NCBI GenBank assembly: GCA_035477015.1
Contig: DATILB010000168.1
Span: forward strand, 1-38,043
Length of the DNA: 38,043 bases
Direction: 5' to 3'
Origin: SSC3 sp035477015
GTDB lineage: Bacteria > Actinomycetota > Actinomycetes > Propionibacteriales > Nocardioidaceae
The translations under genes were made by a program, and so were the position numbers. The notes below the pieces were generated by a model. That model saw only the letters and a program-made list of their open reading frames with translations, did not search any database and was not told the DNA's origin. Shown one piece after another: positions 1-7,961 of the stretch. Numbering within the stretch: the first letter of the stretch is position 1; every line of letters starts with the position of its first letter.

Positions 1-57
1 ACGGTAGATCGCGGCGCCGTCGGTCTCGTAGTCGTACACGCGCGGTGGCGGCTTCAC
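1..57 (-). CDS. cobH: Precorrin-8X methylmutase CobH, N-terminal fragment
   Basis: Only the first 19 codons lie in the window; the gene continues past the left edge. The GTG start at 57 overlaps the TGA of the preceding cobG by four bases (GTGA), the usual sign of translational coupling. The translation reads VKPPPRVYDYETDGAAIYR, and the 'YDYxxDGAAIYR' pattern is typical of the start of precorrin-8X methylmutase (precorrin isomerase). That enzyme moves the C11 methyl group to C12 to give hydrogenobyrinic acid in the aerobic cobalamin pathway. The identification rests on this short match and on position after cobG, as in M. tuberculosis. It should be under the same riboswitch as cobG. Confidence 0.72.
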   Translation of the reverse strand, partial: MKPPPRVYDYETDGAAIYR

Positions 58-818
58 GATGGGATCACTCCTCGCCAGGGGGTCACGACCAGCTGCTCGC
101 GTACGTCGAGTCGCGCGGCCAGGTCGGGGGTCAGGACGCCGTCGGGGATGGCCATGGGTGGTGGGGCAGCGGTGACGGGGTACTCGAGCGCCGCCGCGGC
201 CAGCTCGACCGGCAGCTCGGCCACGTGCCAGGCGGCGGTCGGCCCCTCGCCTCGAAGAGTCAGGAACCGCAGCGCCAGCTCGACCAGCCGATTCGGCACG
301 TCGTCCAGGGCAACGATGTCACCGAGCCGACCGCCCACGACGAGGCGAGCCACCCCGTCGGCGACGTACACGCCGAGATCGGGCGAGAGCGGCCCCAGGT
401 CACCGCAGTCGTCGAAACCGAAGAGGAAGCGAGCGGGGAGACCCGCCAGCGAAGGCGTGGCGCAGAGGAGAGCGTCGAAGTCTCGGGCCAGCCCGTGCAG
501 CGACCCGGTGGGCGACACGACGATGTTGCGGACTCGCTCGTGGGATCGGGACGGCAGCAGGCCGAGGGCCTCGAGCTCGTCGGCGAAGGCCGCAGGGTCA
601 CGGACGGCCCGGACCTGCACATTGGCGCGGCTCGTCAGGTGCAGGTTCCCGTCGCCGTACTCGCGCGACAGCCGGAGCAGCCCTTCGAACTGGACCGCCG
701 AGAGCAGCCCGCCGACGAGGCGGATCCGGACCAGGGGCCCATCCTCGGCCGGCCACGGCCGCAGGATGCCGGGACATCGGTCGGGCCGGGTACGGCCAAC
801 GGCTGCGAGCTCACCCAC
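54..818 (-). CDS. cobG: Precorrin-3B synthase-like protein CobG, apparently C-terminally truncated
   Basis: 254 residues from a GTG start at 818, chosen because GAGGAG lies six bases upstream. The N-terminal half fits the nitrite/sulfite reductase ferredoxin-like half-domain of CobG: 'RCPGILRPWPAEDGPLVRIR', then 'LHLTSRANVQVRAV', and later 'FDDCGDLG'. CobG is the oxygen-dependent monooxygenase that forms precorrin-3B in the aerobic pathway and normally carries siroheme-type [4Fe-4S] ligands (paired Cys motifs) in its C-terminal half. Here the chain ends right after 'VVTPWRGVIPS', where cobH begins, and no C-x5-C or C-x3-C cluster motif is present. Family members known to me are about 360 residues or longer. 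It could be a reduced form with altered function, or a truncated gene. The cobalamin riboswitch upstream supports a B12 role. Confidence 0.8.
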   Translation of the reverse strand: MGELAAVGRTRPDRCPGILRPWPAEDGPLVRIRLVGGLLSAVQFEGLLRLSREYGDGNLHLTSRANVQVRAVRDPAAFADELEALGLLPSRSHERVRNIVVSPTGSLHGLARDFDALLCATPSLAGLPARFLFGFDDCGDLGPLSPDLGVYVADGVARLVVGGRLGDIVALDDVPNRLVELALRFLTLRGEGPTAAWHVAELPVELAAAALEYPVTAAPPPMAIPDGVLTPDLAARLDVREQLVVTPWRGVIPS

Positions 819-848
819 CTGCGTCTCCTCGACAGCGTGGACGCCTTA

Positions 849-984
849 CCCCACGGCAGGTGCTCCGGCTCCCCGCCCCACGAATTCGCATGGGCGGGAC
901 ACGGTTGCGGGTCAGCGCCGGACTCTCACCGGCTTCCCCTGGCATGTGCGGGGCCGGCGGGCGTCGGGCCCGCCAGGCGTGGGG
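849..984 (-). promoter_or_regulatory. Cobalamin riboswitch controlling cobG-cobH
   Basis: On the minus strand this leader carries the conserved core GGGGAAGCCGGTGAGAGTCC followed by CGCTGACCCGCAACCGT, and near its 3' end the B12-box-like GAGCCGGAGCACCTGCC. A closing stem pairs CCCCACG (minus strand, 984-978) with CGTGGGG (855-849). These are the hallmarks of the Rfam cobalamin family. Only about 30 nt separate the aptamer from the cobG ribosome site, which lies in the loop of a possible GCGTC/GACGC hairpin. That suggests control of translation initiation more than termination. The CGCAACCGT core differs from the CGCCACTGT form of the opposite riboswitch. Confidence 0.88.
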
Positions 985-993
985 CGAATCTAT

Positions 994-1049
994 CCGATGT
1001 CGGTATGGCGGGAGTGACCCCCAGGTCACGCTGGACATACCGATGTCGG
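994..1049. promoter_or_regulatory. 56-bp symmetrical palindrome, probable divergent promoter/operator for cobG and cobN
   Basis: All elements share one centre at 1021.5: GTGACC(1014-1019) with GGTCAC(1024-1029), CGGTATG(1001-1007) with CATACCG(1036-1042), and CCGATGTCGG at both 994-1003 and 1040-1049. Each strand therefore reads GTGACC, 16 nt, CATACCGA, which could act as matching -35/-10 elements for two back-to-back promoters. The implied start sites fall just upstream of each riboswitch. A dimeric or tetrameric repressor site is the alternative reading. The symmetry is seen directly; the promoter role is inferred. Confidence 0.6.
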
Positions 1050-1059
1050 GGGAAACCCG

Positions 1060-1150
1060 GCAGGTAGGCTCCTCGAAGCCACGGTCCAGGAACCCGGTGC
1101 AACTCCGGGGCGGTTCCGCCACTGTTCACAGCCAGACCCTCACCGTGGCT
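1060..1150 (+). promoter_or_regulatory. Cobalamin riboswitch controlling cobN-cobF
   Basis: The leader contains GGAACCCGGTGCAACTCC, then GGTTCCGCCACTGT and CAGCCAGACC, the classic core of an adenosylcobalamin riboswitch with the CGCCACTGT box. A nine-base-pair stem closes it: AGCCACGGT(1077-1085) with ACCGTGGCT(1142-1150). Its 5' edge is approximate. It precedes the cobN start by about 45 nt, so high B12 is expected to shut down cobaltochelatase and CobF synthesis. Confidence 0.9.
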
Positions 1151-1163
1151 CCATCCCCACGAC

Positions 1164-1189
1164 GCGGAGCGAGAACTCCGCAGAGGAGT
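1164..1189 (+). promoter_or_regulatory. cobN leader with two mutually exclusive hairpins over the ribosome binding site
   Basis: GCGGAG(1164-1169) can pair with CTCCGC(1176-1181), leaving the AGAGGAG ribosome site (1182-1188) open. Alternatively ACTCC(1175-1179) pairs with GGAGT(1185-1189) and buries it. The two stems share 1176-1179 and exclude each other. This fits a translational expression platform for the riboswitch just upstream; there is no U-run to suggest termination. Pairing is read from sequence, function is inferred. Confidence 0.6.
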
Positions 1190-1193
1190 CCCG

Positions 1194-4100
1194 ATGACCC
1201 GCATCGCCCTGCTCTCGACGAGCGATACCGACCTGCTCGCAGCCCGAGCGTCCGGTGCCGACTACCTCGTCGCCAACCCGAACCGTGGAGTGCCGGACGG
1301 CGTCGACGAGTGCGACCTCGTCGTGGTTCGGTTCCTGGGAAGCGCCGAGCAGCTCGATCCAGCCCTGAGGCAGACGGGCAAGCCGACGGTGGTGCTCGGC
1401 GGCGAGCAGACCCCGAGCGCCGAGCTGATGGAGCTGTCCACCGTCGCCATCGGCGTCGCGGCCGAGGCGCACGCCTACCTCGCCCAGGGCGGCGGGCGGA
1501 ACCTCGCGCAGCTGCATGCCTTCCTCTCCGACACGGTCCTGCTGACCGGTGAGGGCTTCGAGCCGCCGGAGCAGCTCCCGACGTGGGGCGTGCTCGACCG
1601 CCCAGATGCGGCCACCGGCCACGCACTCCCGCGGATCGGCGTGCTCTTCTACCGCGCGCATGCCGTCTCCGGGAACGACCAGTTCGCCCACGACCTCGCC
1701 GACGCCGTCGACGCAACCGGTGAGGCGGAGGGTGTTCCGATCTTCTGCTCGTCGCTGCGCACGGTCCCCGACGACCTCCTGGCCGCACTAAGAACCCTCG
1801 ACGCCCTTGTCGTCACCGTGCTGGCCGCAGGTGGCGCGGGCGGTGCGACCCCCGCAGGCGTGTCCGCGGGCGGCGACGACGAGGCCTGGGACGTGGCTGC
1901 GCTCGCCGGTCTCGACATCCCGATCCTGCAGGGGCTCTGCCTCACCACCGACCAGGAGACCTGGGCAGCCAGCGACGACGGCGTAACGCCCCTCGACGCC
2001 GCCACCCAGGTCGCCGTGCCGGAGTTCGACGGCCGCCTGATCACTGTGGCGTTCTCGTTCAAGGAGCTCGATGAGCAGGGGCTGCCGCGGTACGTGACCG
2101 ACCCGGAGCGGTGCCGCCGCGTCGCGGGTACGGCGGTCGCGCACGCCCGACTGCGGCACGTCGCGAACGGCGAGAAGCGGCTGGCGCTCGTGCTGTCGGC
2201 CTACCCGACCAAGCACAGTCGCGTCGGCAACGCCGTCGGCCTCGACACCCCGGTGTCGGCGATCCGGATGCTCCGCACGCTGCGCGAGGCCGGGTACGAC
2301 GTCGGCGACGAGGTCGTGATCGACGGCGACGACGACACCGAGCTCGGCAATCGACTCATCCACTCGATGATCGAGCGTGGCGGTCAGGACGAGGACTGGC
2401 TGACCACCGCCCAGCTCGCCGAGGGGCACGTCCGGATCCCGGCGGCGACGTACCAGCGCTGGTTCGCCGACCTCCCCCAGGAGCTCCGCGAAGGCATGAC
2501 CGAAGCGTGGGGGGAGGCCCCCGGCCGGCTCTTCGTCAACGACAGCAACGAGCTGGTGCTCGCCACCTTGCAGACCGGCAACGTGGTCATCGTCATCCAG
2601 CCGCCGAGGGGGTTCGGCGAGAACCCGGTCGCGATCTACCACGATCCCGACCTGCCGCCTTCGCACCACTACATCGGTGCCTACCGCTGGATCGAGCACG
2701 AGTTCGGTGCCCATGCCGTCGTACACCTCGGCAAGCACGGGTCGATGGAGTGGTTGCCCGGCAAGACGGTCGCACTGTCGAGCGCCTGCGGCCCTGACGC
2801 TGCGATCGGGAACCTGCCCTTCATCTACCCGTTCCTCGTCAACGACCCGGGCGAGGGGGCGCAGGCCAAGCGTCGGGCGCACGCCACGATCGTCGACCAC
2901 CTCATCCCGCCGATGGCTCGGGCGGAGTCGTACGGCGACATCGCGCGCCTGGAGCAGCTGCTCGACGAGTACTCCAACATCGCCACGATGGACCCGGCCA
3001 AGCTCCCGGCCATCCGCGCGCAGATCTGGACGCTGATCCAGGCGGCCAAGATGGACCACGACCTCGGCCTGAGCGACCGCCCCGACGACGAGCAGTTCGA
3101 CGACTTCATCCTCCATGTCGACGGCTGGCTCTGCGAGGTGAAGGACGCCCAGATCCGCGACGGCCTGCACGTGCTCGGCCAGGCGCCGGAGGGCGAGGCT
3201 CGGGTCAACCTCGTGCTGTCGATCCTGCGCGCCACCCAGATCTGGGGAGGCAAGACCAACGCCATACCCGGGCTGCGGGCAGCCCTCGGCCTCAAGGACG
3301 GCGCACCGACCACCGAGGTCGACCGCATAGAGGCACAGGCGCGGGAGCTGGTCGAGGCCATGGAGAAGGCCACCTGGGACATTGCGGCGGCCGCCACGCT
3401 CGCAACCGGCGACGTACAGAAGGTGCTGGAGTTCGCGGCCGAGCAGGTGGTGCCGCGGCTGGCGAAGACCACCGACGAGCTGGCCATGATCGTGCACGCG
3501 CTCGACGGCGGCTACGTCCCGGCCGGCCCGTCCGGCTCGCCGCTGCGCGGGCTGGTCAACGTGCTCCCGACCGGCCGCAACTTCTACACGGTCGACCCGA
3601 AGGCCGTCCCCAGCAGGCTGGCCTACGAGACCGGCTCGGCGATGGCGGCCTCGTTGGTCGAGCGCTACCTGGCGGACACTGGCGAGTACCCCAAGAGCGT
3701 CGGCCTGTCGGTGTGGGGCACCAGCGCCATGCGGACCTCCGGTGACGACATCGCCGAGGTGCTGGCCCTCATCGGCGTACAGCCGCAGTGGGACCCGGCT
3801 TCGCGTCGCGTCAACGACCTCCAGGTCATCCCGCTCGAGGAGCTCGGCCGCCCGCGGATCGACGTCACCGTCCGGATCTCCGGCTTCTTCCGCGATGCCT
3901 TCCCGCACGTCGTCGCGATGCTCGACGACGCGATCTCCCTGGTCGCCGGCCTCGACGAGCCGCTGGACCAGAACTACGTCCGCGCCCACGCCCAGGACGA
4001 GATGAACGACCATCGCGACTGGCGGCGCGCCACTACCCGCATCTTCGGCTCGAAGCCAGGTGCGTACGGCGCCGGCATCCTGCCCCTCATCGAGTCAGGC

Positions 4101-4754
4101 AACTGGCGCACGGACGCGGACCTCGCCGAGGTCTACACGGCGTGGGGCGGCTTCGCCTACGGACGCGGGCTCGACGGTGCGCCGGCCTCCGACGACATGC
4201 GCGCCAACTACCGCCGCATCGCCGTCGCCGCGAAGAACACCGACACGCGCGAGCACGACATCGCCGACAGCGACGACTACTTCCAGTACCACGGCGGGAT
4301 GGTGGCGACGGTCCGCGCACTGACCGGCCAGGCACCGCGCGCGTACGTCGGCGACTCGACCACACCGGACGCCGTACGCACCCGCAGCCTCACCGAGGAG
4401 ACTGCCCGCGTCTTCCGGGCCCGCGTCGTCAACCCGCGCTGGCTCGCGGCGATGCGCCGGCACGGGTACAAGGGCGCCTTCGAGCTCGCCGCGACCGTCG
4501 ACTACCTCTTCGGGTACGACGCCACGGCCGGGGTCGTCGCGGACCACATGTACGAGGCGCTGGCGCAGAGCTATGCGCTCGACGACGAGAACCAGCAGTT
4601 CCTCCGGGATGCCAACCCGTGGGCGCTGTCGGGCATCATCGAGCGGCTGAGCGAGGCGGCCGAGCGTGGTCTCTGGGCCGAGCCCGACCCGGACACGATG
4701 GCCGCGCTGCAGCAGCTGTACCTCGACGTCGAGGGCGACCTGGAGGACCGATGA
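1194..4754 (+). CDS. cobN: Cobaltochelatase subunit CobN
   Basis: 1186 residues, close to the usual 1200-1275 for the family. CobN is the large porphyrinoid-binding subunit of the ATP-dependent chelatase that inserts cobalt into hydrogenobyrinic acid a,c-diamide in aerobic cobalamin synthesis, working in the cytoplasm with AAA-type partners (CobS/CobT or ChlI/ChlD-like), which are not in this window. The conserved CobN/BchH block lies near residues 490-525: 'HYIGAYRWIEHEFGAHAVVH' followed by 'LGKHGSMEWLPGK', then 'FIYPFLVNDPGEGAQAKRR'. An earlier match is 'KRLALVLSAYPTKHSRVGNA'. The ATG follows AGAGGAG by five bases. The gene overlaps cobF by four bases (ATGA), so the two are probably translated together. 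A riboswitch and a candidate promoter lie directly upstream. A 741-codon open frame on the opposite strand is a codon-composition artefact. Confidence 0.96.
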   Translation: MTRIALLSTSDTDLLAARASGADYLVANPNRGVPDGVDECDLVVVRFLGSAEQLDPALRQTGKPTVVLGGEQTPSAELMELSTVAIGVAAEAHAYLAQGGGRNLAQLHAFLSDTVLLTGEGFEPPEQLPTWGVLDRPDAATGHALPRIGVLFYRAHAVSGNDQFAHDLADAVDATGEAEGVPIFCSSLRTVPDDLLAALRTLDALVVTVLAAGGAGGATPAGVSAGGDDEAWDVAALAGLDIPILQGLCLTTDQETWAASDDGVTPLDAATQVAVPEFDGRLITVAFSFKELDEQGLPRYVTDPERCRRVAGTAVAHARLRHVANGEKRLALVLSAYPTKHSRVGNAVGLDTPVSAIRMLRTLREAGYDVGDEVVIDGDDDTELGNRLIHSMIERGGQDEDWLTTAQLAEGHVRIPAATYQRWFADLPQELREGMTEAWGEAPGRLFVNDSNELVLATLQTGNVVIVIQPPRGFGENPVAIYHDPDLPPSHHYIGAYRWIEHEFGAHAVVHLGKHGSMEWLPGKTVALSSACGPDAAIGNLPFIYPFLVNDPGEGAQAKRRAHATIVDHLIPPMARAESYGDIARLEQLLDEYSNIATMDPAKLPAIRAQIWTLIQAAKMDHDLGLSDRPDDEQFDDFILHVDGWLCEVKDAQIRDGLHVLGQAPEGEARVNLVLSILRATQIWGGKTNAIPGLRAALGLKDGAPTTEVDRIEAQARELVEAMEKATWDIAAAATLATGDVQKVLEFAAEQVVPRLAKTTDELAMIVHALDGGYVPAGPSGSPLRGLVNVLPTGRNFYTVDPKAVPSRLAYETGSAMAASLVERYLADTGEYPKSVGLSVWGTSAMRTSGDDIAEVLALIGVQPQWDPASRRVNDLQVIPLEELGRPRIDVTVRISGFFRDAFPHVVAMLDDAISLVAGLDEPLDQNYVRAHAQDEMNDHRDWRRATTRIFGSKPGAYGAGILPLIESGNWRTDADLAEVYTAWGGFAYGRGLDGAPASDDMRANYRRIAVAAKNTDTREHDIADSDDYFQYHGGMVATVRALTGQAPRAYVGDSTTPDAVRTRSLTEETARVFRARVVNPRWLAAMRRHGYKGAFELAATVDYLFGYDATAGVVADHMYEALAQSYALDDENQQFLRDANPWALSGIIERLSEAAERGLWAEPDPDTMAALQQLYLDVEGDLEDR

Positions 4755-5500
4755 AGCGACTGCGCATCGTCGGCATGGGCCCGGGTGGCGTCGACCAGGT
4801 CACCGTCGAAGCCGTCCAGGCGCTGAACGAGGTCGACGTCTTCTTCGTCTTCGACAAGGGCATCGACGACCTCATCGCGCTGCGTCAGGAGATTCTCGAC
4901 CGGCACACCGACGGGCGTGCCCGGCTGCACGCGCTGCCTGACCCCGAGCGTGACCGCGACCCCACGTCGTACGAGAACGCCGTGAGCGCGTGGCACGAGA
5001 ATCGGGCGATCGACTTCGAGGACGCCATCGCCATGCTCGCCGATGACGAAGTGGGCGGCTTCCTCACCTGGGGCGACCCGGCCCTCTACGACTCGACTGC
5101 GCGGATCGTCGAGCGGATCCTGGCACGCGGGAACGTGAGCTTCGACTGGGACATCGTTCCGGGGCTCTCCAGCGTCCAGCTGCTCACCGCCCGGCACCGC
5201 ATCATGCTCAACCGGGTGGGGGAGTCCGTCGTCTACACGACCGGTCGGCGCCTCGCGGAACGAGTGGCCGCGGGGGACACCGACCTCGTCGTGATGCTGG
5301 ACGGGCACCTGCAGTGCGCTGACCTCGAGGGTGACTGGGACATCTGGTGGGGAGCCAACCTCGGGACGTCCGACGAAGCGCTCGTGGCCGGGCGGCTGGC
5401 CGACGTACTCGACGAGATTCGGGTGGCCCGGGAGGTCTCCAAGGAGCGCCGCGGATGGGTCATGGACGTCTACCTGCTCCGCCGTCGGACCGGACCGTAG
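4751..5500 (+). CDS. cobF: Precorrin-6A synthase (deacetylating) CobF
   Basis: 249 residues starting at the ATG inside ATGA at the cobN stop. The N-terminal 'RIVGMGPGGVDQVTVEAVQA' is the SAM-binding start of corrinoid methyltransferases, and 'LNEVDVFFVFDKG' is specific to CobF. 'GFLTWGDPALYDST' near residue 100 is the second conserved methyltransferase motif. CobF methylates precorrin-5 at C1 and removes the C2 acetyl group as acetate, giving precorrin-6A; it exists only in the aerobic pathway, which agrees with cobG and cobH on the other strand. Expression should follow the cobN riboswitch. An in-frame extension upstream of the ATG only shadows cobN. Confidence 0.94.
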   Translation: MKRLRIVGMGPGGVDQVTVEAVQALNEVDVFFVFDKGIDDLIALRQEILDRHTDGRARLHALPDPERDRDPTSYENAVSAWHENRAIDFEDAIAMLADDEVGGFLTWGDPALYDSTARIVERILARGNVSFDWDIVPGLSSVQLLTARHRIMLNRVGESVVYTTGRRLAERVAAGDTDLVVMLDGHLQCADLEGDWDIWWGANLGTSDEALVAGRLADVLDEIRVAREVSKERRGWVMDVYLLRRRTGP

Positions 5501-5540
5501 GATGGCCCGGTTCTTTCCAGCCAGTGTCTTCGGGGGATCC

Positions 5541-6782
5541 ATGAAGCGGCACGTCCTTGCCATTGCCATCGTCGGGCTCGCGCTCCTGGCGCCGGGCCTG
5601 CCCGCTGTGGCCATCACCGACCACAAGGCACCCGTGATCAAGGGCGCCAGCCTGAGCCGGGACCGCGCCGACGTCACCCTGGCCGACCGAAGGATCAAGG
5701 CTCGAGTACGCATCACCGACAACACGGGTGTCGACTACGTACAGGTCTACCTCCTGGGCAAGGACGACAACCCGGTGCTCATCCTGACCAATCCCGCAGA
5801 GCGGGTGTCAGGGACGCGTCGGGACGGGTGGTACGAAGCCAGTGCGACCATCCCGCGCTACTTCGAGGCCGGTCTCTTCCGGCTCATGGTCGACGCCACC
5901 GATGCCTACGGCAACCGCATGGACCGCGTGTACGACGACCTCGACGTCCGGGTCATCGACCGCAACGAGGACACCGTCCTGCCCAAGCTCCGCTTGCTGC
6001 AACCCGAGACCGACTCCCGCTACAACGTCCGTCGGCAGGCCGTGGTCATTCCCGTGCGCGTGCGCTCGCTCGACGACAAGTCGGGAGTCGAAGGCCTGGA
6101 CATCTGCCTCACGAAGGTGACCACCACTGGCTATCAGACGCAGAAGTGTGACTGGGCGCGCAAGGTGCGGGGCGACGCGCGCGACGCGGTGTGGGAGGCA
6201 AGGATCCGCATTCCCAAGATGTCGCTGGGCGGCATCTGGAACGTCGAGGCGTCTCTGACCGACCGTGCCCACCCCTATGACCTGTGGCGATGGCATGGCC
6301 CCGAGCTGTTCGAGCAGGACAAGCAGCAGTTTCCCGACGGCGCCTTCAAGGACTACTTCCCCTTCCCGCACGACAAGGGGCGCATCCGCGTGCGGGGTTT
6401 CTCCGACACGCATCCGCCTTCGATCACCAAGGTCACGGTGACCCCGACGCAGCTGATCGAGGGCGTGGGCGGCAAGGTAGTCGTGAGGGCGTGGGCCCAG
6501 GACATCGAGAGTGTCGCCGGGGTCTACGCGTTCGCCGCCACCGACCTCTCTGGGATCGAGGCGGGGAGCGCTGAGCTGCGCCTCGTCCGGGGCACCCGAA
6601 AGAACGGCGTCTGGAAGGGCACCTTCACGGTGTCCGCTTCGCTGCCTGCAGACACCTACTACACCGGCCTGAACATCTGGGACCGCGCGCACTACATCTA
6701 CTACCGAGCCAACAGCGACGGGAACCCGGACTACCTCCCGGTGCCAGGCCCGAAGCACATCGTCGTGAAGCCGGCGGCGTAG
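5541..6782 (+). CDS. Secreted protein of unknown function with about three beta-sandwich-like repeats
   Basis: 413 residues from the ATG at 5541, preceded by GGGGG. Residues 1-24 form a Sec signal peptide ('MKRHVLAIAIVGLALLAPGL' then PAVA). The rest shows three related segments that each open with a D-x-x-P-x-(I/L) phrase: 'DHKAPVIKGASLSRDRADVT', 'DTVLPKLRLLQPETDS' and 'DTHPPSITKVTVTPTQL', each followed by alternating hydrophobic strands and a D-x-(S/T)-G-V turn. This pattern is common in bacterial Ig-like or fibronectin-like domains. I do not recognise a named family. Two Cys residues (in 'DICL' and 'QKCDW') may form a disulfide. It sits 3 bp before a CapA-like lipoprotein gene and may be co-transcribed with it. 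A substrate or partner cannot be deduced. Confidence 0.75.
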   Translation: MKRHVLAIAIVGLALLAPGLPAVAITDHKAPVIKGASLSRDRADVTLADRRIKARVRITDNTGVDYVQVYLLGKDDNPVLILTNPAERVSGTRRDGWYEASATIPRYFEAGLFRLMVDATDAYGNRMDRVYDDLDVRVIDRNEDTVLPKLRLLQPETDSRYNVRRQAVVIPVRVRSLDDKSGVEGLDICLTKVTTTGYQTQKCDWARKVRGDARDAVWEARIRIPKMSLGGIWNVEASLTDRAHPYDLWRWHGPELFEQDKQQFPDGAFKDYFPFPHDKGRIRVRGFSDTHPPSITKVTVTPTQLIEGVGGKVVVRAWAQDIESVAGVYAFAATDLSGIEAGSAELRLVRGTRKNGVWKGTFTVSASLPADTYYTGLNIWDRAHYIYYRANSDGNPDYLPVPGPKHIVVKPAA

Positions 6783-6785
6783 TCG

Positions 6786-7961
6786 GTGAGATCCCTCGCG
6801 CTCGCCGCAGCGGCAGTGTTCACACTCGCGGCGTGTACGAGCGATCCCACACCAGGGTCGGAGGAGCCCACGGGCACGCCATCGACCTCACCTTCAGCGG
6901 TCGTGGCTCCGGTCCGCGCCACCAGCGACCTGCTGGTCACGGGCAACAGCTTCTGGGGGCGGCGGATCGAGACGGCGGCCGAGTCGAGTCCGCTGGGTCT
7001 GCGGTGGCCGTTCAGTCGGCTGCACGAGTTCCACAAGAGCCGGTACGACGCCTGGATCACCGGGCTGGAGTGCCCGACCGTCCCCGGCGTCCAGCCCACC
7101 GAGTACGAAGAGGAGACCATCCTCAAGTTCAACTGCGACCCAGCCTCCCTCACCGAGGCTGCGAAATGGTTCGACATCGTCTCCCTGGCCAACAACCACA
7201 CCGACAACCAGGGACCGGCCGGAGTTGTCGCGACCCGGCGTCAGCTCGACCGCCGCGGCATCCTGCACTTCGGTGACCCCGACCCGAGTCGACTCGACCA
7301 GGTCTGCAAGGTCGTGCCGGTCGCGGCGGAGGTCCGCCTGGACGACGGCAGCACCCGGCCCGGCCACCTGCCCCTGGGGCTCTGCGGCTACCACGGCGTG
7401 TTCGAGATCCCGCCGGTCGAGTCGCTCGAGGTGATGCAGCGGCTGTCGAAGTGGGTCCCGGTGCTGGCGCTTCCGCACAGCGGCCTCGAGTATGTCCCTC
7501 AGGAGAGCGGGATCAAGGTCGACCTGTACCGAAGCATGATCGACCACGGGGCCGACGCGGTCCTGGGCGACCATGCGCACTGGGTACAGAACACCGAGGC
7601 CTACCGGGGCCGGCCGATCGTCTACTCGATGGGCAACTTCATGTTCGACCAGCAGGACGACGGCGAGGTGACCAGGTCCGCGGCGATCCGCGTGAGGCTG
7701 ACCGTCGACGAGCAGCCCGGACTCGAGGCGTGGCTCGAGCTGGGGGAGCAGTGTGCCGAGCTCACCGACTGCACCTCCCTGGTCGCGCAGGCCCGGCTCA
7801 AGCAGCCGAAGGTCTCGCTGGGTTTCGGTGTCGTCGGCACCACCAACCCGGGGATGCTGACCCGCCCGGCCACCCCGGAGCAGACAGCCGCCATCCTGGA
7901 CCGGCTGGACTGGTCGCGGACGATGGCAGGCCTGCGGACGCCGTACCTTGAGATAAGGTAA
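6786..7961 (+). CDS. CapA-family (PGA_cap) lipoprotein, metallophosphatase-like
   Basis: 391 residues from a GTG at 6786, three bases after the previous stop. The N-terminus is a lipoprotein signal with lipobox LAAC (Cys17), so the protein should be anchored on the outer face of the membrane. The body matches the poly-gamma-glutamate synthesis protein CapA fold: 'LLVTGNSFWGRR', 'SLANNHTDNQGPAG', 'LALPHSGLEYV', 'GADAVLGDHAHWVQ' and 'RPIVYSMGNFMFDQ'. These hold the His/Asn/Asp ligands of the calcineurin-like metallophosphatase superfamily. No capB/capC genes are near, so polyglutamate synthesis is doubtful and the substrate is unknown. The last codons overlap an iron box used by the next gene. 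The TAA stop lies inside that operator. Confidence 0.85.
   Translation: MRSLALAAAAVFTLAACTSDPTPGSEEPTGTPSTSPSAVVAPVRATSDLLVTGNSFWGRRIETAAESSPLGLRWPFSRLHEFHKSRYDAWITGLECPTVPGVQPTEYEEETILKFNCDPASLTEAAKWFDIVSLANNHTDNQGPAGVVATRRQLDRRGILHFGDPDPSRLDQVCKVVPVAAEVRLDDGSTRPGHLPLGLCGYHGVFEIPPVESLEVMQRLSKWVPVLALPHSGLEYVPQESGIKVDLYRSMIDHGADAVLGDHAHWVQNTEAYRGRPIVYSMGNFMFDQQDDGEVTRSAAIRVRLTVDEQPGLEAWLELGEQCAELTDCTSLVAQARLKQPKVSLGFGVVGTTNPGMLTRPATPEQTAAILDRLDWSRTMAGLRTPYLEIR

Noticed and set aside
1788..4013. 741-codon open frame antisense to cobN
   Set aside because: It mirrors the codon bias of cobN, has no protein-family motifs and has no ribosome site.
6786..7961. Poly-gamma-glutamate capsule locus
   Set aside because: The CapA-like protein is present, but CapB/CapC synthetase genes are not.
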